DNA of 64,000 nucleotides from NCBI GenBank assembly GCA_008017155.1, contig SSGX01000014.1, forward strand, positions 31,344-95,343, read 5' to 3'. Below, in pieces: positions 57,313 to 64,000 of the stretch. Made by a program: the position numbers and the translations under genes. Under the pieces are notes generated by a model, which was not told where the DNA came from, searched no databases, and saw only the letters and a program-made list of their open reading frames with translations. Position 1 is the stretch's first letter. The number at the start of each line of letters is the position of its first letter. This DNA is from Neisseriales bacterium. GTDB taxonomy: Bacteria; Pseudomonadota; Gammaproteobacteria; Burkholderiales; UBA11063.

Positions 57313-58242
57313 TTAAGCAGATATGGTAATTGGATTCATTTTATTATGTAACGATTCATTAAATACTTTGATAATAAATTCCGCAAAGGTTTGTTCAAGC
57401 TTACTAGTAACTCCTGCTTTACGCACTAAAAAACATGGGATTTCGAAAAAACTGTAGTCCGGCAATATTTCAATTAATTCCCCACGAGCTACTTCCTCGG
57501 TAACAACTGCATCCCAGGCGCCAGTGATAAACTCACCATGTTTGGCAACAATTGCTGCGTGTGAAGTGGTATCCATATATAATCTGCTAGTATACGAAAT
57601 TATCTTTTGTTCACCAGTTTTCAGGTTTTCAGCATTATAGTTATTATTTTCCTCACCAGCAAAGCCCAGTGAACCAATACAGCGATGAGTTAATAATTCA
57701 TCCAGATTCGTAGGGGCACCATATTTTTTTATATATTCCGGACTTGCGTATGGTTTGAACTTAAATTTAGTAAGAATGGTTACTGTATGTGTTGCTGATT
57801 CGGGTAAGGATGAGCTAATTGCAATATCATAATGCTGTTTTACCAGATGAATCGCTTGAGTTGTGAAAGTTACGTGTAGTCTAGCTCTAGGGTGTTCATT
57901 TAAGAAATCCTGAAGCTTTGGTAAAATAATATCTCTAGCCCCTTCCGTAGTCAATGCTAAGCGGATAGTTCCTTGTAGCTCATCCTGTAATTCTTCACAA
58001 ACTAAATTCCAGGAGGATTCCAAAGTAGTTACAGGTTTTTTAAATTGCTCATAGAGCATTTGTCCATCATGAGTAACTTCAAGATGACGCTGGTTACGGT
58101 TAAGAAGCGTAACACCAAGATTTTCCTCTAGACTTTGGATTCTACGGCTGACAGTCGCTTGACTGGAGTCCACTAATTTTGCCAATTGACTAAAACTACC
58201 AATTTCCACCAGCTTGATAAAAAGAACAATATCATCAAACAT
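57313..58242 (-). CDS. LysR-family regulator 2
   Basis: 309 residues. Helix-turn-helix SFSQLAKLVDSSQATVSRRIQSLEENLGV at about 16-44, then the LysR substrate-binding domain. It is the second gene of a two-gene unit with LysR 3, whose stop is two bases before its ATG. It is about 220 bp upstream of the start of the large exported protein gene, on the same strand. The effector is unknown. Confidence 0.88.
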   Translation of the reverse strand: MFDDIVLFIKLVEIGSFSQLAKLVDSSQATVSRRIQSLEENLGVTLLNRNQRHLEVTHDGQMLYEQFKKPVTTLESSWNLVCEELQDELQGTIRLALTTEGARDIILPKLQDFLNEHPRARLHVTFTTQAIHLVKQHYDIAISSSLPESATHTVTILTKFKFKPYASPEYIKKYGAPTNLDELLTHRCIGSLGFAGEENNNYNAENLKTGEQKIISYTSRLYMDTTSHAAIVAKHGEFITGAWDAVVTEEVARGELIEILPDYSFFEIPCFLVRKAGVTSKLEQTFAEFIIKVFNESLHNKMNPITISA

Positions 58243-58244
58243 GG

Positions 58245-59132
58245 TTACACTCCTAGGCTTTTGTAAATAAATTCAGTAAACAGATTTTCAAGTTTTGATG
58301 GGGTATTATTATGCCGAATAAAATAGCATGACATTTCACCAAATAGATAGTCTTCTAGTACTGGGATTAGGGAACCATTTTCAAGTTCAGTTTTCATTAA
58401 TTCATCCCAACCACCAATAATGAAACTGCCTGTCTTGGCAAGCTGGATTCCATGAAGAAGATTATTTATATATACTGATGCCTGATGATTAATGATGGTT
58501 TCTTTACCAGTTTTTATATTCGTAAGCGGGTAGCTTACCCTTAAATTGCCGTCCAGACTCATTAGCCCAATTACATTATGATTATTCAAATCTTCTGGTT
58601 TTTTTAATTTCCCATGAGACTTAATGTATTCTGGCGTGGTATAAAGCTTAAACTGGAATTTTTTGAGTAGCTTAACTTTACTATTTTGCGAGGTTGGTAA
58701 AATGGTACTGATTGCAAGATTATAATCATCTTTCATCAAGTCAATTGGATTACTGGTATATGAAACAATTAAACGAACCTGCGGATAAGCATGATTAAAT
58801 TTGCTTAATAATGGTGTTATTAATTCGTAGGATAATGCAGCCGGGATGGCAATTTTTAGCGTTCCTCTGATAACGTCTTTATTTTCTTTAAAGTCGTTAA
58901 GCGCGGTATTAAAATCTTTTACTGATTCAACCATTTTCTCATATACTAATTTGCCTCGTTCAGTTAATTCAAAGGTTCGACTATTTCTTTTTATCAGGTT
59001 AACACCCAACTCCTGTTCCAGACTTTGTAGCCTTCTGGTTATGGTTGCCTGACTTGTTTTTAACATTGTTGCTGCTTTACTATAGTTTGCAACTTCCGCC
59101 ACTTTAATGAAAATATTTAGATCATCATACAT
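58245..59132 (-). CDS. LysR-family regulator 3
   Basis: 295 residues. Helix-turn-helix NYSKAATMLKTSQATITRRLQSLEQELGV, then the effector-binding domain. It is most similar to LysR 2 in the window and adjacent to it with a 2-bp gap, so the two probably arose by tandem duplication and are co-transcribed. Confidence 0.88.
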   Translation of the reverse strand: MYDDLNIFIKVAEVANYSKAATMLKTSQATITRRLQSLEQELGVNLIKRNSRTFELTERGKLVYEKMVESVKDFNTALNDFKENKDVIRGTLKIAIPAALSYELITPLLSKFNHAYPQVRLIVSYTSNPIDLMKDDYNLAISTILPTSQNSKVKLLKKFQFKLYTTPEYIKSHGKLKKPEDLNNHNVIGLMSLDGNLRVSYPLTNIKTGKETIINHQASVYINNLLHGIQLAKTGSFIIGGWDELMKTELENGSLIPVLEDYLFGEMSCYFIRHNNTPSKLENLFTEFIYKSLGV

Positions 59133-59283
59133 GGTTATCCATTCATATTTAAGTTTCTGGATTAATCTGTGATGCCATTATATCATTTTGATAATATAGA
59201 CTTCAATATTGTTAATAGAGAAGAGAGTTCCTAGAAGTTTCATGGTTTTCTGATAATCTACCGAGATACAGAATATACATTAA

Positions 59284-59661
59284 TTGAGTGCTTTAGGTGA
59301 GATTTATAAATTGTTTGATAATGTTGCAAAAATCAATAAGTTCTATCCATTTTTGTATGGTTGAATCCTATTTTTAGTTAAATACTATACTCGCAACGGT
59401 GATATACAGCAATCAAACTATAATTTGGTTCAGCCAGGGTATCGTGATGTATATAATCTAGCCAAAGGTACTTATGGGCGTTATAACTCTCAACCTTTGA
59501 TTCAAGAGTATTATGCAAATATTAATGGTGATAAGGATAGTATCTTGACGGATATAACAAAAATCATGCTCTATTATGATGTAAATAGTTTATATAATAC
59601 CGGGCAAATTTCGGAAGAACGCCTTAATTGTACGGGTATTAAAAATTTTAACGAGAATTGA
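59284..59661 (+). pseudogene. Gene remnant with an in-frame stop
   Basis: One plus-strand frame runs from the stop at 59281-59283 to TGA near 59661 and is broken once by TGA at 59362-59364. Content looks like protein on both sides (LSALGEIYKLFDNVAKINKFYPFLYG, cut, then YNLVQPGYRDVYNLAKGTYGRYNSQPL and ILTDITKIMLYYDVNSLYNTG). There is no good start or ribosome binding site; a TTG at 59425 could open the last 78 residues. It is probably the 3' end of a decayed gene. No family is recognised. Confidence 0.45.
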
Positions 59662-59748
59662 TTTTGAAAAGGAAGAGTTACTTTTTTTAGGTATTCTTTG
59701 AAATTCATGGGAGTAACTTAGACCGATATATTTGGGGAAGAAGGGTAC

Positions 59749-60651
59749 TCATTCTTCTCCATTTAATTCACTGAGGATTTTGGTTAAGAATCTAAATATT
59801 ACCTGATATCTGGTATCGCTTTCATCGATATTTCTTATCAGGTAATAATAAAACTCGCCTAAGTGATAGTTAGGGAAAAGGCGAATTAGCTTTCCTGCAG
59901 CAATCTCATCTTTGGCAAGGCTTAAAGGTAACCCTGAAATTGCCTGATGTGACATGACTACCGTCTTTGCTTCCAACCAGCTACTGAGGATTAGCTTGGT
60001 TGGGTTCGGGATCTGTTTTTGTGGATGCTTACCTTCTGGAAAGAATATGGTCTTTGTTGAGATAATCCCATCCGGTGTTTGTCTTCCTACAATAATATGC
60101 TCTTCAAAATCTTCAGGGGCTTTCCATAATCCATGTTTGGCAATGTATTCGGGGGTACAGACTAGGATTTCTTTATCTTTACCGATTTTTCTAACTTTCT
60201 GTGATTGCTGTGCTGGTTCATATGTAACTACCGCAATATCATAAAGTTCCTTTTTCATATTAAAGCCAGTGAAATTATGAATAATATTTAATTCCATATT
60301 TTTATTTTCATGTAATAGCTGTCCCACTCTGGGCAAAAAGAAGCTATTGCTAAAAGTAAGTGGCAAAACCAAATTTATTCGCTTACTTACTTCAGTAATT
60401 TCTTCTTCAATATTATTTAATTTTTGATTTAGCTGTGACTCAAGGGGCTCAAAGGAGTTATACATTTGCCTGCCAGCTTCAGTTAATTCGATACCATGAA
60501 GACTCCTAACTAATAGTATTTTTCCGGTTTTTTCTTCAAGCTGATCTAGCCGCCGCGAAATTGTCGAGCGTGGTATTCCCGTTTTCTTTTCTACGGCAAA
60601 AATACTACCCGCCTGTACTACCTTGATAAATAACAAGATATCTTCAATCAT
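59749..60651 (-). CDS. LysR-family regulator 4
   Basis: 300 residues. Helix-turn-helix SIFAVEKKTGIPRSTISRRLDQLEEKTGK, then a LysR effector domain. It is the most divergent of the four regulators in this cluster. It is divergently transcribed from the large lipoprotein gene at 60882, sharing a 230-bp intergenic region, which is the classic arrangement of a LysR regulator and its target. Confidence 0.88.
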   Translation of the reverse strand: MIEDILLFIKVVQAGSIFAVEKKTGIPRSTISRRLDQLEEKTGKILLVRSLHGIELTEAGRQMYNSFEPLESQLNQKLNNIEEEITEVSKRINLVLPLTFSNSFFLPRVGQLLHENKNMELNIIHNFTGFNMKKELYDIAVVTYEPAQQSQKVRKIGKDKEILVCTPEYIAKHGLWKAPEDFEEHIIVGRQTPDGIISTKTIFFPEGKHPQKQIPNPTKLILSSWLEAKTVVMSHQAISGLPLSLAKDEIAAGKLIRLFPNYHLGEFYYYLIRNIDESDTRYQVIFRFLTKILSELNGEE

Positions 60652-60827
60652 ATTAGGTCTTCCATATGTATAGGTCTGATGATTTTACCATTTTACGAGC
60701 CAGATTTCCAATTTGATATTTATGTTTATAGCTTTTTTAGATATATGATTTGTAAGGTTAGTCCAAGTTGCATAAATGGAAAATTAGCTATGCAATAATG
60801 GAAAAATCAGAGTAAATCAGAATGAGT

Positions 60828-60833
60828 ATAATT
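60828..60833 (+). promoter_or_regulatory. Candidate -10 of the large lipoprotein gene
   Basis: TATAAT lies 49 bp before the ATG at 60882, without a recognisable -35, which is common for activator-dependent promoters. Confidence 0.35.
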
Positions 60834-60881
60834 CTCATGGTAGGTCATTTTATAACTCACAAATAACTTTTGGAGAAAATC

Positions 60882-63251
60882 ATGAAAAACTTAAGAAAAA
60901 ATACTTTACTAATGTTATTACTTAGTACTGCCACAGTATTAACGGCTTGTAATTCCGGAGGTCCTGCACCGAATAATAGTAATAATAACGCAAATATGGG
61001 GTCAATTACTAATAATCAGAAGGTCTCGCAATCTCTCGAAGAAGAAGGGCTACTAACTGTTATAGGTGGTAATCTTGAAGATGCTATAACTCATCAGGTA
61101 GGTTCTGCACTTTGGAATCTGGTGACTAAAGGCAGCGTATTTCCGCAAACGCCAGCCGAATGGGATCAAACAGCATTAACTTTAATTGAGAAAAATATAC
61201 AGCAAATAGAAAATCAACTTGCCTCACAAAATGCCCAACTTAGTACGATTATTACAGATATTGATAATACAGCACTAGCAGGTTCAAATCTAAAGGTTTC
61301 AAATTATCTGGGCAATATTGGTGACCTTGTTACTAATGTGGGAGATCTAATTGAAAATGTACTTCCAAATCAATCTTCTACTAATATTATTAACTCATTA
61401 ATAACTGGAACTGCTAACCCATTTACAGGTCAGGAAAATGAATCTATGATTAACTATGTAAATGCTTATAATATTTCGGTGATAGTTCCTGGATATACTT
61501 CAAATATAATTGATACTACAGAACAGCAGCTCTCTTGTGATCCATCAACAACTGGCAATACTTATTATGTTTTAAATGATCCAAGCCAGAATGCAAGTAG
61601 TCACCCAATACCAAATTTATCAAGTACCTGTTTGTTAAGTGTTGCACTAAGTAATGCTTATAATGACTTAACTCAAAATATACAGTTAACTAAAGGCTCC
61701 AATATTTTTTATAATTTACAAAGTTTCAACCAAATGCTTGATAGTCAATATCTTCAGATTATTCAAGCGCTTACATCTGCATATTATCTTGATCAGTTAC
61801 GTTTATATCTTTATGTTAATTTGCAGCCAAGTAGCCAAAACCATATTACTCCGTTATTAACGATTGACCCTAATAGCAATAATCTAGCAGACTTGGCAAC
61901 CGCGCAGGCCGAATTACAATTAGCATATAATACCCGTCTAAGCTTTGTTGAAGGGTTGTTTGCAGAAGCTAAGCAAAACGCCTTTAAATATTATACGAGT
62001 ACGATTCAATCAAATAGTATGGCTAACAATTGTAATTTAAATTATGAGTCATTAAATACATTGTCATCCTCACAAATTGAAAGTGCTGCAAGTACTACAA
62101 CTGCAATTAATGCAACCGCATTTAATGGAAATACATTAAGTTGGGATGGTTCTATATTAACAACTACATGTAATAGTACCCATTATGGACAACTAACAAC
62201 CTCTACTGATATTGGAAATATGTGTGCTCTAAATGGTGGAAGTAGTTATAATTTATCGAGTTCTGATGGCTATATTCGTTGTGGGGCAGGTAACTATAAT
62301 GGCAACAATATAAGTCATGCAAATTTCACATTACTACAACAAACATATTATGGCACGTCAATTTTCAATGAGCCATCTTATCCATATGGGAAAACTACTA
62401 TCTATTCAGGTACTATTGATCCGATGGCGCTTTATACCGTAGCGAACCCAGCAAGTATTAACATTAATTTCAATAGTACAACTTATCCTCTAGATGCAGC
62501 ATGGAATGCAAATAGTACTATTTTTGGCATTGCAAGTGTTAATAATGCTTTAATTGATGTTAAATATACAGGTGATAGTAGTGGGGCCAGCAATCATTCT
62601 AAGTGGACTTTTAATCCTACCAATATAAATATTCAGGCTATTCCAATGGCTAGTTATGCCGATGATTCCAGCTCACCGTGGCATAACTTTGAGCAAAATA
62701 GTAATAATTGGATATTTGTTGATGATGGCGTTCACTCCTATATGATTGGTGAGGGAAGCTACAGTGGGGCAACATCTTCTCAGGCAGAATATCCGAATCT
62801 GAATGTAGTTTACTTGCAGTGTATTCCAGGTGATGTAAACTGTGTTCAGGGTATATGGGAAAATCCAAACATTAACCCAAATAATGTAAGCGCTTCTAAC
62901 TCCTCTGATTATCAAGGCTTACTATTTAGTAATGGCGATGTAGTTGCATTAACTCAGGTTGATGGTGCTGCAGGAGCTTATGATCATGATGTTACAACAA
63001 ACCAATATACTCTTTATCAATGGTATAATGGTACTTGCGCTGCAGGGTATATCAACTATGGACCAGCAAATAACCCGGCTAATCCAATACCTTGGGGAAA
63101 TAATGATTCAAGTAATATCATTTCTGTAAGCAATTGGCAGTCTATGGTAGCTTCAATAAATGATTGGGGTTATCCAGGGCAGTTAGCAACAACTGTACCA
63201 TTTGCAAATTTAGCCATTAGGCGGCAAAATGTTAATTCTTGTAATTTTTAA
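60882..63251 (+). CDS. Large lipoprotein, helical N-terminal and beta-rich C-terminal half
   Basis: 789 residues, not recognised. ATG 60882 has GGAGA at 60872-60876; a start four codons earlier is rejected. The signal peptide ends in the lipobox LTAC. Residues about 45-370 are largely helical with predicted long amphipathic stretches: VGSALWNLVTKGSVFPQTPAEWDQTALTLIEKNI, then NQLRLYLYVNLQ. The C-terminal half is Asn/Ser/Tyr-rich and beta-like. Organisation and length parallel the 818-residue exported protein at 54638, though obvious sequence identity is low. A divergent LysR gene adjoins. Confidence 0.6.
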   Translation: MKNLRKNTLLMLLLSTATVLTACNSGGPAPNNSNNNANMGSITNNQKVSQSLEEEGLLTVIGGNLEDAITHQVGSALWNLVTKGSVFPQTPAEWDQTALTLIEKNIQQIENQLASQNAQLSTIITDIDNTALAGSNLKVSNYLGNIGDLVTNVGDLIENVLPNQSSTNIINSLITGTANPFTGQENESMINYVNAYNISVIVPGYTSNIIDTTEQQLSCDPSTTGNTYYVLNDPSQNASSHPIPNLSSTCLLSVALSNAYNDLTQNIQLTKGSNIFYNLQSFNQMLDSQYLQIIQALTSAYYLDQLRLYLYVNLQPSSQNHITPLLTIDPNSNNLADLATAQAELQLAYNTRLSFVEGLFAEAKQNAFKYYTSTIQSNSMANNCNLNYESLNTLSSSQIESAASTTTAINATAFNGNTLSWDGSILTTTCNSTHYGQLTTSTDIGNMCALNGGSSYNLSSSDGYIRCGAGNYNGNNISHANFTLLQQTYYGTSIFNEPSYPYGKTTIYSGTIDPMALYTVANPASININFNSTTYPLDAAWNANSTIFGIASVNNALIDVKYTGDSSGASNHSKWTFNPTNINIQAIPMASYADDSSSPWHNFEQNSNNWIFVDDGVHSYMIGEGSYSGATSSQAEYPNLNVVYLQCIPGDVNCVQGIWENPNINPNNVSASNSSDYQGLLFSNGDVVALTQVDGAAGAYDHDVTTNQYTLYQWYNGTCAAGYINYGPANNPANPIPWGNNDSSNIISVSNWQSMVASINDWGYPGQLATTVPFANLAIRRQNVNSCNF

Positions 63252-63369
63252 AATAGATTAGAGGTTTCATTTAACTGCATGGCGAAATCTCTGGGAATTA
63301 CTCTCGTATTGCAGGTTAGCCTAGTGCTTCTTGTTAAGCGTAAGCAAAATAATAGTTATTTTTAATAAA

Positions 63370-63750
63370 GGGGCTAGACAATCAAAGCATATTTAAAGTT
63401 GTGCTAATATATTGTCATGACTCATAAAAATAAGTATATAAATAGTTCAAAGATTTCAGAAGCTAAATTTAGGGAGATAGTTAGATATTTTGTTGCAGAT
63501 TTATCAGCAACTTAAATAGCAGCTTTATCAGGAATAAGCCGAAATTCTATTAATAAATATGTGATGGAAATTCGTCATAGGATTTATGATTTCTGTAATT
63601 CAGAATCTCCCTTTATTGCCCTTGGTGATGTAGAACTAGATGAAAGTTACTTTGATGCCAGACGGGTGCGAGGAAAGCGTGTCCGTGGAGCTTATGGTAA
63701 AACAATTGTATTTGGCTTGCTAAAGCATGGTGGGAAGGTATATACTATAA
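63370..63750 (+). mobile_element. IS1016-like (IS1595 family) element, interrupted
   Basis: GGGGCTAGACA at 63370-63380 looks like the terminal repeat of this family (starts GGG), 47 bp before the transposase ATG. The element is cut at about 63750 by a sequence beginning TGCCCCCTGAAAACTAGACC, so the right part is not visible. Confidence 0.65.
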
Positions 63751-63767
63751 TGCCCCCTGAAAACTAG
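63417..63767 (+). pseudogene. Degraded IS1016-like transposase
   Basis: From ATG 63417 the frame reads MTHKNKYINSSKISEAKFRE and on, stops at TAA 63513-63515 where relatives have Gln (one C-to-T change), and continues in frame as ISRNSINKYVMEIRH, then VELDESYFDARRVRGKRVRG, KTIVFGLLKHGGKVYT. This is the DDE-type N-terminal and catalytic start of IS1595-family transposases; the second Asp and the catalytic Asn/Glu part are missing. The frame runs into the inserted element and ends at TAG. Confidence 0.8.
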
Positions 63768-64000
63768 ACCATTAATTAAGAGAGTCAAGTGATGTAAAAT
63801 CACATTATTTTGACAATGGTTTAATGGGAATTAGAATGAGAAAGACTCATCCTGCATCAATAAAACTAAAAGTGGCATTAGCAGCTTTAAGTGGTCAACC
63901 AATACCAGATATATGCAAACAGTTTGAGGTTGCAGAAAGCTTGGTACATAAATGGAAGAAACAGTTAAAAGAAAATGGAACTGTAGTATTTCAAGATAAA
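63751..64000 (+). mobile_element. Left end of an IS3-family element, running off the window
   Basis: The terminal sequence TGCCCCCTGAAAACTAGACC begins at about 63751, in IS3-family style (TG at the end), and an orfA follows 85 bp later. Target-site duplication cannot be tested since the right end lies outside. Confidence 0.65.
63836..64000 (+). CDS. IS3-family transposase OrfA, N-terminal part
   Basis: 55 residues visible from ATG 63836 (GGGAA upstream). It has the helix-turn-helix of IS3 OrfA proteins: SIKLKVALAALSGQPIPDIC, then KQFEVAESLVHKWKKQLKEN. OrfA binds the terminal repeats; the catalytic OrfB would lie outside the window. Confidence 0.85.
   Translation, partial: MRKTHPASIKLKVALAALSGQPIPDICKQFEVAESLVHKWKKQLKENGTVVFQDK

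Noticed and set aside
59425..59661. Independent small gene with TTG start
   Set aside because: There is no ribosome binding site, and similar protein-like content continues upstream through an in-frame stop, so a remnant is more likely.
1..64000. CRISPR array, prophage or integrative element boundaries
   Set aside because: No regularly spaced direct repeats, phage structural genes, integrase or attachment-site duplication beside tRNA-Leu were seen.

Overview
The window is about 64 kb of AT-rich, gene-dense bacterial chromosome. The gene order tpiA-secG-tRNA-Leu-nuoA...N, the divergent rluC/rne pair, and the OxyR, YciB, LepA and AcnA types point to a betaproteobacterium. The low GC and a degraded IS1016-like (IS1595 family) element make a low-GC member of the Neisseriales the best guess. 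That placement is inference; no rRNA or marker tree can be read here.

Layout. 1-5 kb: tail of a TolC-like protein, an APC amino-acid permease, a surface lipoprotein with HAF-like repeats, a decayed small gene and an exported Cys-pair repeat protein. 5-12 kb: housekeeping genes (EVE protein, YdcF/DUF218 protein, nadE, Do-type protease, lepA). 11.8-16 kb: two convergent paralogous lipoproteins, one with four Ig-like repeats and a PT hexanucleotide-repeat linker. 16-26.5 kb: acnA, a small SleB-like hydrolase, rluC divergent from rne, sdaA and an unknown membrane protein. 26.6-29.8 kb (minus strand): yciB, two tandem uridine-phosphorylase-like genes and oxyR in one overlapping operon. 29.9-46.3 kb: tpiA, secG, tRNA-Leu(GAG) and the complete 14-subunit complex I operon nuoA-N, with an unrelated outer-membrane beta-barrel gene between nuoE and nuoF. 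46.4-53.2 kb: nucleotide-sugar genes (WbpB-like, rmlACBD, WbpA/TviB-like) and guaC. 53.6-63.3 kb: accessory region with four paralogous LysR regulators, two very large unrecognised exported proteins and a gene remnant. 63.4-64 kb: an IS3-family element that appears to have inserted into the IS1016-like element; the window ends inside it.

How the genes work together. nuoA-N encode proton-pumping NADH:quinone oxidoreductase. WbpA- and WbpB-like enzymes would turn UDP-GlcNAc into a 3-keto-uronate precursor, and RmlACBD make dTDP-L-rhamnose, so together they supply surface-polysaccharide precursors; no glycosyltransferases lie in the window. Several promoters carry the same extended -10, TGnTAAAAT.

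The best candidates for undescribed biology are the LysR-flanked pair of large exported proteins (N-terminal helical, C-terminal beta-rich), the beta-barrel gene in the nuo operon, and the convergent surface lipoprotein pair.
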